Positions 7,876 to 16,895 are shown, counted from the stretch's first letter. The stretch: 64,000 bases of DNA from Thermoplasmatota archaeon (GCA_023379385.1 JAMCUS010000028.1:1-64000); one strand, 5' to 3'. Numbers and translations are program-made. The notes: a model not told the origin generated them from the sequence alone.

Positions 7876-9202
7876 GGACGACGAAGAATTAGTATATCTA
7901 CTCTCTAAATGGAATTTTTGGAATGGAGAAATAGAAACAGGCATTGAAAGACCTCAATACCTGGATATGATTTTAAGGTTACTTAATGAAAATAATATAA
8001 TTGCTGAAACAGGTATAAGGCGTTCTGGTAAATCATTTATTGCGAAACAGGTAATAAAAAAGTTAATAGTAAAGCATGGAAGTCAAAATACTTTAATAAT
8101 AAATTTAGAAGATGAGAGATTAAGTATAAAAAATTATGATTTGTTATTGCAAATATATGATGCTTATAAAAAGATAATAAAGCCAAACAAAAAATCAATA
8201 ATAGTTATAGATGAAGCTCAAGAAGTAGATGGGTGGGAAAGATTTGTTCGTGGAATTACGGAACGCAATGAAGCATCATTTATTGTTACTGGTTCATCAT
8301 CAAAACTGCTAAGCTCGGAATTTTCTACACTGCTCTCAGGCAGGCAAATAACTGTTTATATCACGCCTCTAGATTTTTCTGAATTTTTATCTTTTAATAA
8401 TATACAACTTGATGATAGAAGTATAGTTTTAAACGAAGAAAAATTAATTAGATATTTTGATGAATTTCTTTTGTACGGCGGGTTTCCTGCGGTTGTAATT
8501 AATAAAGAAAAAGAAGAACTTCTTCTAAATTATTTTGATGCAATAACAGTAAAGGATATTGTCTCAAGATATAAAATTAGGGAAGTGTCAAAACTTAGAG
8601 CTCTTATGAAGTTTTATTTCACAAATATTGCGTCAGAAATCACGTATAATAGCACAGCCAAGTTTCTAAAGATACCAATTAAAACTGCACAGAGATTCTC
8701 AGAATATATTGTAAACGCAAATGTAATATTTTTTGTAGAGCGATTTTCATTTTCTCTAAAAGAGAGAGAGAATAGTCCTAGAAAAATTTATTCTATAGAT
8801 AATGGAATTGCTCTTGCATTAGGAACGAATTTTGTTGAAATAAAGGGAAGGGCACTTGAAAATATTGTTGCACAACAGCTATTCAGAATATGTCAAAGAG
8901 ATAAAAAATCTAGTATATATTACTGGCGTGAAGATTCAGCACTAACAGGAAAATCCGTTGACTTTATATTTAAAAGTGGTAATCATCTTTTACCAATACA
9001 AGTTGCCTATGAAATAAAAAATGAAAAAACTAAGAATAGAGAACTTCAATCCTTAATAAAGTGCACAAAAAGCATTAATGTAAAACAGGGCATTATTATT
9101 ACTTATAATTTCTCCGGTGAAGAGAACATTGAAGGCATACACATTAAATATATAAAAGCTTATAAGTGGCTGCTGCATGCGGAGAGAGAAGTACGGCTTT
9201 AA
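7874..9202 (+). CDS. AAA ATPase with DUF4143 domain
   Basis: An archaeal AAA_14/DUF4143 ATPase of about 442 residues. Walker A is ETGIRRSGKSFIAKQ (about 48-62), Walker B is SIIVIDEAQEVDGWERF (about 110-126), and FIVTGSSSKLL is the sensor-like strand. The C-terminal half carries the DUF4143 PD-(D/E)xK-like fold (GRALENIVAQQLFR, then YYWREDSALTGKSVDFIFK). The cellular role of these proteins is unknown. I chose ATG 7874 because the upstream TTG at 7853 lies inside the tandem repeat. The array suggests autoregulation. A related intact gene is at 26469 and a fragment at about 16.4-16.6 kb. Confidence 0.8.
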   Translation: MDDEELVYLLSKWNFWNGEIETGIERPQYLDMILRLLNENNIIAETGIRRSGKSFIAKQVIKKLIVKHGSQNTLIINLEDERLSIKNYDLLLQIYDAYKKIIKPNKKSIIVIDEAQEVDGWERFVRGITERNEASFIVTGSSSKLLSSEFSTLLSGRQITVYITPLDFSEFLSFNNIQLDDRSIVLNEEKLIRYFDEFLLYGGFPAVVINKEKEELLLNYFDAITVKDIVSRYKIREVSKLRALMKFYFTNIASEITYNSTAKFLKIPIKTAQRFSEYIVNANVIFFVERFSFSLKERENSPRKIYSIDNGIALALGTNFVEIKGRALENIVAQQLFRICQRDKKSSIYYWREDSALTGKSVDFIFKSGNHLLPIQVAYEIKNEKTKNRELQSLIKCTKSINVKQGIIITYNFSGEENIEGIHIKYIKAYKWLLHAEREVRL

Positions 9203-9298
9203 CACAGCATCTTTTCTATAGCATTTAGATCAAAGGGCGAAACGTGTTATTTATCTGCGATCTTTTTCGTCTCACCGCTGAAGCCTTTCTTTGAAAAC

Positions 9299-9384
9299 TG
9301 GTTCGGACCAACCATCTTCATATTGGGTAATATAGTATTGAAATATATATTAATAATGAAATACAACAAAGGGGGCAGATCAGT
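9299..9384. mobile_element. Solo end of the IS3-like element
   Basis: GGTTCGGACC followed by CATCTTCATATTGG and an AT-rich stretch to AAAGGGGG matches the left end of the IS remnant at 29857-29931. Here the left end runs straight into GGGCAGATCA, which is the extreme right end of the same element (compare 7571-7585 and 30303-30312). It is therefore an internal-deletion derivative of under 100 bp with both termini and no gene. Confidence 0.65.
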
Positions 9385-9429
9385 GTATCTATCTTTCTGT
9401 CTCCAATAAGTTCTGCTCATATTTTTAAA

Positions 9430-9528
9430 CGGGCGTGGTGGGATTTGAACCCACGGCCACCGGCTTAGGAAACCGATGCTATAGACCATCATGATTTATG
9501 ATGTATATCCATGCTAAGCCACACGCCC
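9430..9528 (-). tRNA. tRNA-Arg (CCT) with a D-loop insertion
   Basis: Acceptor arms GGGCGTG and CACGCCC pair, with G as discriminator. The T arm is GTGGG TTCAAAT CCCAC. The anticodon loop TTCCTAA gives anticodon CCT. Removing about 24 nt from the D loop restores a normal tRNA of about 75 nt. The insertion contains CATCAT-AAATC-ATGATG, a perfect 6-bp hairpin, and looks like an archaeal noncanonical intron, though I could not draw a standard bulge-helix-bulge. CCA is not encoded. The 3' end faces the mobile island. Confidence 0.85.
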
Positions 9529-9556
9529 TTTACATTTTACATAGATGTCAAATGTT

Positions 9557-10414
9557 CTATTTTATCTTTGCACCGCAATTTGGGCATATGTCAATCGTTG
9601 CTTCATATTTTAACTTGCACACCGGGCATATTTTTCCTACAATTTTGACATCACTTATAGTATGGTGATGCACCTTAACTATATCTCTCTGCTTTTTCTC
9701 TACAGTGATCAGAGGTGGCGTATCATGGGCAGGTGGCTGTACTCTCACTACATCCCTGCTGTATACCATTTTTTTATCTGTTTTCGTAGGAACATTAACG
9801 GGTATGTATGGTGTATTAACAACAGGTCTCAGATCTAATTTATTAATATCCATTTTTTCAGCATTACCGTAATGCAGTTGTGTATCTCTATCCCTGCTAT
9901 CTTTTGGTTTGTTATCATCACCGGAGGTTATTAACCCGTATATGATAGCAAGAGCACCTCCGGTAATTACGGGTATTCCTATATATTCCAGACTTTTATA
10001 TGATTTTATATTCAATCCAAAATTAGCGCTTATTATTGATGATGTGGCTGCTGCATATATATAAATTACATATTCACTGGAACTGTTTGATACAAATGTT
10101 ATTGCATTGCTGATACCGTATCCATAAGCATAGGCAGAACCATTGACATTTCCTGTATCTCCTGTAGCATTAAAAGCCTGCCATATCTGGTACGTAACAA
10201 CACCTACTGTGATGTTTACATTGGAACTCCATGTAATGGTTACCTTCCCGTTAAATGGTACAGTTATAGGTGTGGAGGTAAAATATTCTCCGTATAACGA
10301 TCCGGACTGATTCAATGTAAATTTTGTATTACTGGTTGTGGGCATATGTGCATATACCAGTGTTACGCCTATAACAGCCAATACAAATCCCAATATAAAC
10401 AGAGAAGTTTTCAC
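9557..10414 (-). CDS. Secreted, membrane-anchored protein with C-terminal zinc ribbon
   Basis: A 285-residue protein: an N-terminal hydrophobic segment (SLFILGFVLAVIGVTLVYA), an extracytoplasmic beta-rich domain of about 120 residues with several N-x-S/T sites, a second membrane segment (IPVITGGALAIIYGLI, about 147-162), then a charged tail ending in a four-cysteine zinc ribbon (CPVCKLKYEATIDICPNCGA). The topology puts the ribbon in the cytoplasm. It is a lineage-type surface protein of unknown function. Similar ribbon tails occur in the proteins at 58418 and 59214. Confidence 0.6.
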   Translation of the reverse strand: MKTSLFILGFVLAVIGVTLVYAHMPTTSNTKFTLNQSGSLYGEYFTSTPITVPFNGKVTITWSSNVNITVGVVTYQIWQAFNATGDTGNVNGSAYAYGYGISNAITFVSNSSSEYVIYIYAAATSSIISANFGLNIKSYKSLEYIGIPVITGGALAIIYGLITSGDDNKPKDSRDRDTQLHYGNAEKMDINKLDLRPVVNTPYIPVNVPTKTDKKMVYSRDVVRVQPPAHDTPPLITVEKKQRDIVKVHHHTISDVKIVGKICPVCKLKYEATIDICPNCGAKIK

Positions 10415-10485
10415 TGATAGGTTAAATATATTTTCTATTAATAAAGTTAATTAACCTTCTTGATTATTTTATTGTTTGTGTAAAT

Positions 10486-11202
10486 ATGAAAAAATTTGAA
10501 GAGTTAAGGTCCGGGCAGATTGAGGAACTGGATAAATACAAAACGGTTATTGTTATTCCTGTCGGTTCTATGGAGGCTCATGGTCCGCATCTTCCTGTTG
10601 GTTCCGATATGTTTCAACCGTTAGAGATTCTAGAAGAACTTTCAAAGGAGGAGGCTGATCTTGTTGTTATGCCAGCAATTCCATACGGTGTATGTTATTC
10701 TACATCCAAATTTACTGGCACAGTTGGAATATCGGTAAATGCCCTGAGATCTTTAGTCGAGGATCTTATAGAATCCCTGTATCACAACGGATTCAGAACC
10801 ATTTTAATTCTATCAGGCCACGCAGCATTGTCCCACATGTCTGCCTTAAAAGAGGCCGTGTATAACTCACATGATAGAATGAAAGGGCTTAAAATTGCCG
10901 TTTTATCGGATTATGATCTTGCCTATAAATTGAAAAATAAAATGGTTCCAGAAGATGATGGGCATGGCGGCATGCTGGAGACTTCCAGGATCATGGTATC
11001 ACATCATAATCTTATAGGTGAATTACCTGATGAACATCATGCTAATATTCCTCAATTCATTATTCCCGGAGATATAACCGTATACTGGAAATATTCATAC
11101 AGCGGGAATCCAGTAAATGCATCGGTTGAACTGGGCATGCACTGTAATGATTTCATAGTATCTGAGCTAAAAAAATTAATTGCAGAATTGAGGAGAATGT
11201 GA
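10486..11202 (+). CDS. Creatininase-family amidohydrolase (ArfB-like)
   Basis: A 238-residue creatininase-fold hydrolase. PVGSMEAHGPHLPVGSD (about 26-42) carries the E-x-H-x2-L-P metal motif. LILSGHAA (about 106) and the later DDGHGGMLETSR give further His/Glu ligands. The archaeal member ArfB deformylates an intermediate of riboflavin and F420 synthesis, and the next-step reductase ArfC is encoded at 62605, so ArfB is a reasonable guess. Other creatininase-family activities cannot be excluded. It is followed by rpiA after 6 bp, so the two are cotranscribed; RpiA supplies ribulose/ribose phosphates. Confidence 0.65.
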   Translation: MKKFEELRSGQIEELDKYKTVIVIPVGSMEAHGPHLPVGSDMFQPLEILEELSKEEADLVVMPAIPYGVCYSTSKFTGTVGISVNALRSLVEDLIESLYHNGFRTILILSGHAALSHMSALKEAVYNSHDRMKGLKIAVLSDYDLAYKLKNKMVPEDDGHGGMLETSRIMVSHHNLIGELPDEHHANIPQFIIPGDITVYWKYSYSGNPVNASVELGMHCNDFIVSELKKLIAELRRM

Positions 11203-11208
11203 ATAGTT

Positions 11209-11895
11209 ATGAATGCAGAATCCAATAAAATAAGATCCGCTACGGAAGCCTTATCGTATATTAAAGACGGAATGGTTATAGGATTGGGATCCGGAACAAC
11301 TGCTTCAATATTCATAAAACTGGTTGGCGAGTTCATAAGAGATAACCGTATTGACGTAATAGGGGTAGCTACGTCAACGGCTTCATATGATCTGGCAAAG
11401 AACATTGGCATTCCCATGCAGGCTTTAGAGGATACAACAGATATAGATATAACCTTTGACGGCGCTGATGAAGTAGATCCTGAACTTAATCTCATAAAGG
11501 GTAAAGGAGGTGCACTTTTCAGGGAAAAGATTGTAGCGCTCATGTCTGACAGATTGGTTATAATGGTTGATGATTCCAAAATTGTTCACAGGCTGGGTGA
11601 AAAGGGTATTTTACCGGTAGAGGTGATACCGGTAGCACTTAATCTGGTGATCTCGTCCATGAATAATCTCAATATCCAGCATCATATGCGGATGAATAAC
11701 AGGCAGTATTACACAACAGACAACGGAAACTATGTGATGGATGTGTGCACTGAAGGGATAGAAAACACCATAACGTTATCTGAAAAACTTAAAAGCATAA
11801 CGGGCGTTATAGATACTGGCCTATTCCACAATCTTGCAGATGTGGTTATAATCGCATACGAGAATGGAAAGGTTAAAAAATTACAGAAAAGTTGA
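11209..11895 (+). CDS. rpiA: Ribose-5-phosphate isomerase A
   Basis: RpiA interconverts ribose 5-phosphate and ribulose 5-phosphate. The 228-residue length is typical. Family motifs are present: GLGSGTTA near the N-terminus (phosphate loop), DGADEVDPELNLIKGKGGAL at about 85-104 with the catalytic Asp and Lys region, and LPVEVIPVAL. It starts 6 bp after the creatininase-family gene, in the same operon, and its end nearly abuts the convergent regulator gene at 11897. Confidence 0.93.
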   Translation: MNAESNKIRSATEALSYIKDGMVIGLGSGTTASIFIKLVGEFIRDNRIDVIGVATSTASYDLAKNIGIPMQALEDTTDIDITFDGADEVDPELNLIKGKGGALFREKIVALMSDRLVIMVDDSKIVHRLGEKGILPVEVIPVALNLVISSMNNLNIQHHMRMNNRQYYTTDNGNYVMDVCTEGIENTITLSEKLKSITGVIDTGLFHNLADVVIIAYENGKVKKLQKS

Positions 11896-11896
11896 T

Positions 11897-12271
11897 CTAC
11901 TTTCCCCTGGAGGAGCCGATCTTTTTCAGTGTATCTATGTTGTTTTTTATATCATCTATTTTCTGTTCGTTCAGTTTAACTATTTCCGCAATAATTTCGG
12001 AAATTGTCTTCTGCAGCTTATAATAGTGCACTGGTCTACCTTTTCCCTCTTTCTTGATGTCCCTCTTGGTTACCCAGCCACGGTTTCTTAATTCCTGTAC
12101 TGAAATTGATACTTCCGGTTGTCTCAGTCCTGTAGAACCCTCTATTTCTATAGAGGTTGTCTCATCCAATGTGGATATAAACACCAATGTTTTTGCCACG
12201 TTTTTAGGAATGGTTGCCTTTATTAATGCATTCATAAAATCCTCATCTTGGGAATTTAATTTATTTGCCAT
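11897..12271 (-). CDS. Winged-HTH transcriptional regulator
   Basis: A 124-residue archaeal regulator. KNVAKTLVFISTLDETTSIE begins the winged helix; GLRQPEVSISVQELRNRGWV is the recognition helix region and KEGKGRPVHYYKL the wing. The C-terminus is a helical segment likely to dimerise (NEQKIDDIKNNIDTLKK). It resembles the TrmB/MarR-like archaeal sugar-sensing and general regulators but lacks a ligand domain. It is convergent with rpiA; its own upstream region is AT-rich, with no clear operator. Confidence 0.75.
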   Translation of the reverse strand: MANKLNSQDEDFMNALIKATIPKNVAKTLVFISTLDETTSIEIEGSTGLRQPEVSISVQELRNRGWVTKRDIKKEGKGRPVHYYKLQKTISEIIAEIVKLNEQKIDDIKNNIDTLKKIGSSRGK

Positions 12272-12482
12272 TATTTACACCTGATAACTATATTAAATTA
12301 ATCATATATATTATTTTCCCTTTTTTTTATTAATTATATATAAATGCTTTTGTTATGTCTGTTATTTATATAACCATCATACATATATATAATTTTCATG
12401 ATTTAAATAAGGCTATTTATCTATTGAAAATTAAATTATTATACGATATGGAAACGTGCAGCTGGTAACCGTTTTAGTTTAT

Positions 12483-12682
12483 GGATTGATACGGGTAAAT
12501 ACGTAGAATTCGTGGATCCGAACAGTACAGGTCAGTTATGCTCACGTTGTGGAGCAGTCGTAAAGAAAAATCTGCCCGTAAGAATCCATAGTTGTAATAA
12601 CTGTGGATTGGAAATGGATAGGGCTCTTAACGCTGCTCTGAACATAAGAGGGGGTACATACGGACTGTGTGGAACTCTGTAA
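12483..12682 (+). pseudogene. tnpB: TnpB C-terminal fragment (IS605-type, family A)
   Basis: The frame reads GKYVEFVDPNSTGQLCSRCG, then the zinc-ribbon HSCNNCGLEMDRALNAALNI, ending at TAA 12680-12682. These are the RuvC-III and zinc-finger parts of TnpB. The aspartate of the usual DRDLNAA motif is replaced (DRALNAA), so even this part is inactive. The sequence is nearly identical to 50780-50958. Everything upstream of about 12483 is unrelated, so most of the gene is lost. Confidence 0.85.
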
Positions 12683-12780
12683 AAAGGTCTGCGGATGCTC
12701 TGACCACTACTCAGACAGCCGAGCAAGTCGGAAGTATGAAGCAGGAAGCTCCGATACTTTAGCTGGGAGAGGATGTCACG
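12683..12780 (+). ncRNA. IS605-type right end / omega-RNA-like sequence
   Basis: The roughly 98 bp after the tnpB stop (GGTCTGCGGATGCTCTGACC, then AGCCGAGCAAGTCGG and GAAGCTCCGATACTTTAGCT) recurs at 50959-51057 and, decayed and inverted, at 26029-26105. It ends at GATGTCACG. Known TnpB systems make their guide RNA from this right end, which holds conserved hairpins. It is well preserved here although the nuclease gene is broken. Expression is not known. Confidence 0.6.
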
Positions 12781-12789
12781 AATTATTCA

Positions 12790-13611
12790 TCATCCTATTT
12801 CGAAATCTTTATCAATGATTGTAGCTTCCACACCTACAATGCCTGCAACCACTTCAAAATATTCTTTTATGCCCGATGTATTTATCTTGTTCTTGAGAAG
12901 GTCATCTACCTGAAATATTCCTGCAGAATTCTTCATATTTATTTTCAATAGTATTGGTTTTTTAGAACCTTCCAGAATATCTATTGAATCAATTGACATT
13001 GCAGATACTGAGTGTATATTGACTTTTCCTGCGTGAAAAGGTATTCTTGCTCTTCCTTTGGCCATATCCAGTGCATCTGCTATCTTTACAACACCCGCTT
13101 CTACAGTCAAAGGTGTTATGTCAGATCTATGAGAATATATACTGTGTAACGTTTCATACTTCACAATTGTTTTTTGCTCTTCGCTGTACAGATCATGCAG
13201 CAACCTGTCAATAATAGGCATGGAAATGTAAACGCTCATCATTTCATGATCGTCTCTGTGAATGGAATGACCTATGTCGTGCAGTATTGACCCCAGGAAT
13301 ACAACAATCTCGGCATCCTCGTTTTTCAATTTATAATCCTTAACAATACTTGGCGTTACCCCTCCTTTTACAAGCATTCTTAAAATCTTCAGAGCTATAT
13401 TGGTTACAATTTTTATATGCACGGGACCATGATCATTCATCCCAATTCTATCAATTGCTGTTATATTGGATGCCTTCCATAAAGTATTCAACTCCACATC
13501 AATAACAACCTTATTGAGCAAAGCCTCCAGTTTATTGTTGTTCTGAATCGGTATATTAAAATTTGACATGTTCTTATCGCTTATTTTGATGGTAATATCA
13601 GTATATAACAT
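12790..13611 (-). CDS. HD-domain phosphohydrolase
   Basis: A 273-residue metal-dependent phosphohydrolase. HGPVHIK (about 61) supplies the first histidine, GSILHDIGHSIHRDDHE (about 106-122) the HD pair and further histidines, and VVKIADALDMAKG (about 174-186) the final aspartate. The substrate is unknown: nucleotides or cyclic nucleotides are typical. The C-terminal 80 residues form a separate alpha/beta segment. ATG 13611 may be early; a second ATG lies 14 codons in (MSNFNIPIQ). The gene ends 10 bp from the IS605-type right end. Confidence 0.8.
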   Translation of the reverse strand: MLYTDITIKISDKNMSNFNIPIQNNNKLEALLNKVVIDVELNTLWKASNITAIDRIGMNDHGPVHIKIVTNIALKILRMLVKGGVTPSIVKDYKLKNEDAEIVVFLGSILHDIGHSIHRDDHEMMSVYISMPIIDRLLHDLYSEEQKTIVKYETLHSIYSHRSDITPLTVEAGVVKIADALDMAKGRARIPFHAGKVNIHSVSAMSIDSIDILEGSKKPILLKINMKNSAGIFQVDDLLKNKINTSGIKEYFEVVAGIVGVEATIIDKDFEIG

Positions 13612-13734
13612 TTCAGGATAACCTTGTAAAATAACTGGTTGTGTTATTCACCTGTAAAATGGAATTGTTGCGGCTTAATTTGCATTCAATATATCCGTAT
13701 AAAGGTTTTTATTGCACAGAATTCCGTCACGAGT

Positions 13735-14100
13735 GTTTTTGCAAATGTATGGGATAAACCTAACTGACTATTTTATTCACAGCTAATCTGATGGCTGAAA
13801 AGTGATGGTAAAACTAATATAGTACGCTTCAATACTTATAAGTGGTGTAAATACAACCAAACCACCTGCAGGGCGATAGCTGGATCTGCCAGATATGATC
13901 TGGCATATGTGATTGTATACCTTGGTATGGAGTCGACGATAGTCTATTCAGCCAGATATACGCACCAGTACGGGCATCTCTGCAATGGGCATTTGGCTGT
14001 AAGCGATGGGATCAGTACTGGGGTGTGGAATTTCATCAAAAAAATTGACTACGCTAGGTAGCAGGGGTGTGCTACACGAAAAAGTGATGATTGATAGAGG
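13735..14100 (+). ncRNA. Candidate structured RNA or leader upstream of zinc-ribbon gene
   Basis: This gene-free stretch is richer in G+C than other spacers and folds well. Seen: TGCCAGA-TATGA-TCTGGCA, a perfect 7-bp hairpin (13887-13905); CACCAGTAC (13963-13971) pairing with GTACTGGGGTG (14015-14025) with a GG bulge; and CAGCCA (13949-13954) pairing with TGGCTG (13994-13999), which interleaves as a pseudoknot or an alternative fold. I see no RNase P core (GAGGAAAGTC) and no clear SRP loop. It may be a free RNA or a structured 5' leader of the gene at 14109. Confidence 0.35.
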
Positions 14101-14108
14101 TGTTTTAA

Positions 14109-14581
14109 TGACTGTATGTCCAAATTGTAAAAGTGATGTGCGCATATCGGTGGGTAAAAGTGGGTACTGTACAACCTGTAAAACAGTTGTTCAGTTAGAA
14201 AGTGAAGCAGCTATTGATGACAGAAGTAATCTTTCAAAAAATAATGCAGATATGAATACAGAAAAAGCCAGAATGAATCTTATTCCTGCATTATTAGATA
14301 TTGATAGGAATCTGGATCTACCTGCAACAACAGCCAAAAAGATCACATTCACAAACAGTACAGATAGCAAACTAAAACCCCCCGCTGTTGAATCATATAA
14401 AACAGAAAACAGAATCAATACCGATGCGTACATGAACCATCCATATAGCAACCACATAAGAACCATTCCAAGAGGCCCCCACGAAAGTGCAGGATTTGAT
14501 ACAGGCAACTGCAATGGATGCGGTTCAAGACTTATTTCTGGTGGAAGGTTCTGTCCACGCTGTGGAACACCGCAGTGGTAA
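14109..14581 (+). CDS. Double zinc-ribbon protein of unknown function
   Basis: From ATG 14109 the product has about 157 residues. The N-terminus is a four-cysteine ribbon (CPNCKSDVRI, then GYCTTCKTV), followed by about 100 polar, probably disordered residues, then a second ribbon (CNGCGSRLISGGRFCPRCG). The frame is open back to 14006, but that extension lies in the structured spacer and looks non-coding. Such two-ribbon linker proteins are common in Thermoplasmata, with unknown binding partners. pdaD follows 60 bp later. Confidence 0.65.
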
Positions 14582-14641
14582 TAAACAATAAATAGATTTA
14601 TAACTACCTTTTTTATATCGTATGAGTGGTGACAATATTAA

Positions 14642-15109
14642 ATGCTTCCAATACCATCTAGATTTTTTATAACGTCTGGTAAAGCTGTAAATAAAATATC
14701 TGATCTCAATGCTTTTGATCTTGCCCTCATAGCTGCTGGAATTGGAGAAGAGAATCTGGTTTCCGTATCCTCTATTCTCCCTGTAGGAATAAAACAGGTG
14801 GAACGTAAGGTACTTCCTATGGGCGCAATAACGCATTGTGTTCTTGCACAGCAGCGTGGTGGAGAGGGTGAGTTGATATCAGCCGGTATTGCATACGCCT
14901 TCAGGGAGGACGGAATGGGTGGGTACGTAGCAGAAGGGCACATCCATGGAACACAGAAAAGTCTGAAGGAATTTTTGAAATGGAGAATGGAGGAAATGGC
15001 TGGGTTCAGAAAGATTGTGTTAAAGAAGATAAACTATAAAACAGAGGAGCTATCCATACCCATGGATCACTACGGCGTCTGCATTGCAGCATGTGTATTT
15101 CTCTTTTAG
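14642..15109 (+). CDS. pdaD: Pyruvoyl-dependent arginine decarboxylase
   Basis: It converts arginine to agmatine, the first step of archaeal polyamine synthesis and also feeding agmatidine for tRNA-Ile. The 155-residue proenzyme is the normal size. NLVSVSSILP (about 38-47) holds the serine pair where self-cleavage makes the pyruvoyl group. GEGELISAGIAYAF and the conserved glutamate of GYVAEGHIHG follow. The N-terminal PSRFFITSGKA is typical. It precedes the DUF99 gene with a 125-bp spacer that contains the hairpin GCCTGATG-GTTTAT-CATCGGC near 15202-15222. Confidence 0.92.
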   Translation: MLPIPSRFFITSGKAVNKISDLNAFDLALIAAGIGEENLVSVSSILPVGIKQVERKVLPMGAITHCVLAQQRGGEGELISAGIAYAFREDGMGGYVAEGHIHGTQKSLKEFLKWRMEEMAGFRKIVLKKINYKTEELSIPMDHYGVCIAACVFLF

Positions 15110-15234
15110 GTATCTGTACACCGTTTATAAAAAACCAGCAGATAATGTGTTATATACATCCCGAAAAGATATACGGGATTTGCTTATGACACAGTGTAGC
15201 CTGATGGTTTATCATCGGCGAAGAGGTTGCATAA

Positions 15235-15792
15235 ATGAAAAGTCAGATAAGAGTAATTGCTTTTGATGATGGACCCTTTACATTCAGGGAAAAAAAGGAT
15301 AATGTTATTGCTGTCATATGTCGATTGCCTGCATATATTGAGGGTATTGATAGTTTTACAGTAACAGTAGACGGTACAGATTCCACAGATTATATGATTG
15401 ATGTTATCTCAAACAGCAAATTCAAAAAATCGCTCAATATCATAATGATTAACGGTATAGCCTTTGCCGGATTCAATATAGTAGATATGGATAGACTCTA
15501 TAGAATGACTTCTATACCTGTCATAACAGTAACCAGAAAGAATCCCGATATTGATCTCATGATCTCTGCAATTAAAAAGAGGTTTTTAGACTGGGAGGCA
15601 AGAGCTTCATTAATACAGAACAAAAAAACATATATGATTGAGCATATGAATCATAAATTATGGATTTCTTGCAGCGGTATTGAGTATGATATTGCCAGAA
15701 CCATTGTTATTAATTCAATATATTATGGCAATTACCCTGAAGCGTTGAGAATTGCACACATTATCGCTGGTGGCGTTGCTAAACTTCACTGA
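15235..15792 (+). CDS. DUF99 family protein
   Basis: A 185-residue archaeal DUF99 protein. The signature start RVIAFDDGPFTF, the central SLNIIMINGIAFAGFNIVDM and TSIPVITVTRKNPD are family features. DUF99 is related in fold to endonuclease V, with an N-terminal Asp-Asp pair, but no activity is established. It overlaps nothing and is followed by the left end of an IS605-type remnant. Confidence 0.85.
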   Translation: MKSQIRVIAFDDGPFTFREKKDNVIAVICRLPAYIEGIDSFTVTVDGTDSTDYMIDVISNSKFKKSLNIIMINGIAFAGFNIVDMDRLYRMTSIPVITVTRKNPDIDLMISAIKKRFLDWEARASLIQNKKTYMIEHMNHKLWISCSGIEYDIARTIVINSIYYGNYPEALRIAHIIAGGVAKLH

Positions 15793-15824
15793 ATTTAATA
15801 CAGAATATGCCTTATTTTATGGAT

Positions 15825-15937
15825 TGTTAAGGGTATGGGGGAAGCTATAAAACTCCTTCCTTTAGGGTGGAGATATATGGAATTCCCCCCATCTTTCTTA
15901 ACAAAGTTTTTATTAGAATATATATATATATTTAGTT
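15825..15937 (+). repeat. IS605-type left-end hairpin region (family A)
   Basis: An imperfect palindrome runs from GTTAAGGGTATGGGGGAA to TTCCCCCCATCTTTCTTAAC (about 15827-15903), immediately before the TnpB start at 15938. Long imperfect hairpins at this position are typical of IS200/IS605 left ends recognised by TnpA. No tnpA gene is present. Confidence 0.55.
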
Positions 15938-16415
15938 ATGATTAGAACTTACGAATGCAGACCGTATCCAAATAAGAAAATTATCCAAATTTTAAATTAT
16001 CAGTTAGATCTTTGCAGGCAGTTATACAACTGCGCTTTAAAACAACGCCAGTTAACATATAAAATGTCCGGCGTATCTATCAGCTATAATAGGCAGGCTA
16101 CTGAACTGCCTGATATTAAAAAGGATTCCAAATTAATTGCGTACAGCAATATCTATTCTCAAGTTTTACAGAATGCCCTTAATAGAGTTGATTTAGCCTT
16201 CAATAAATTCTTTGATAATCTTAAATCAAACAGTAGAACTAAGGCTGGATACCCGCATTATAACTCATACGGACAATACAGATCTTTAACCTACACGCAA
16301 TCGTGATTTAAAATAAATAATAATAAATTGATAAATTGTCCATCTCTAAAATAGTCCTGATCAAAATAATTCTGCATAGAGAATTAATCGGTAATATTAA
16401 AATGCATATTTCTAT
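15938..16415 (+). pseudogene. tnpB: TnpB N-terminal fragment (IS605-type, family A)
   Basis: The frame 15938-16306 encodes MIRTYECRPYPNKKIIQILN and continues to SYGQYRSLTYTQS, the normal TnpB N-terminal domain. It then hits TGA. The following 110 bp are still tnpB: after the stop and a one-base shift it reads SKIVLIKIILHRELIGNIK. The same two defects occur at 50215-50340. The sequence then breaks at about 16412 into an ATPase fragment. No RuvC residues remain. Confidence 0.8.
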
Positions 16416-16640
16416 TTTTTAAGATAAGCCAAGATAAAGTTGATTTTCCACATCTTCTAATTCCAATGATTACTGGTATATTTGGATGCGTTAACTCCAG
16501 ACTTGGTAGTGATGGCATAATGCGCAATAGCTGGATATTTTATACTTATTTCTGGTAGTAGTGATGGCATAATGCCTCTTTCTAATATTTTAGTTTTAGA
16601 AAGAAAAACATCCCTTTCAATCTCCTAGTTATGTACGATT
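16412..16640 (-). pseudogene. Fragment of an AAA/DUF4143 ATPase
   Basis: Minus-strand frames read ERDVFLSKTKILERGIMPSL and, after a shift, HPNIPVIIGIRRCGKSTLSW, which is the Walker A region of the same ATPase family as the genes at 7874 and 26469 (compare LGVRRCGKSTLSQ in the latter). A short internal duplication of AGTGATGGCATAATGC (about 16510 and 16559) broke the frame. Nothing beyond Walker A survives. The remaining spacer to 16895 shows no further gene. Confidence 0.75.
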
Positions 16641-16895
16641 CTTTTAAATTCTATTGCATCCACGTTACTATAATTTTTTTAGGGTATTTAAAAATTTAAC
16701 TATGAGTATGTAAACAATTAAAAATTGTATACCGTTTAATAATATATCTATTAAAAGGATTGTTGATGCATTACAGATTTTAATTTGCCAGCCTTTAGCT
16801 TTAAAAAAATCACGCATACGTTATCTGGTTTTCAAAAAGGTTTTGTTATAAACATCCACCAATACAGGTCCATGTTTGATATAGCAACGATTCTT

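Noticed and set aside
9247-9492. Short minus-strand protein across the tRNA
   Set aside because: The frame runs through tRNA-Arg and an IS end; its sequence (GSNPT/RPRPFK type) is a typical artefact of translating a tRNA gene.
13735-14100. RNase P RNA or SRP RNA
   Set aside because: I could not find the universal GAGGAAAGTC core of RNase P RNA or a convincing SRP helix 8 loop.
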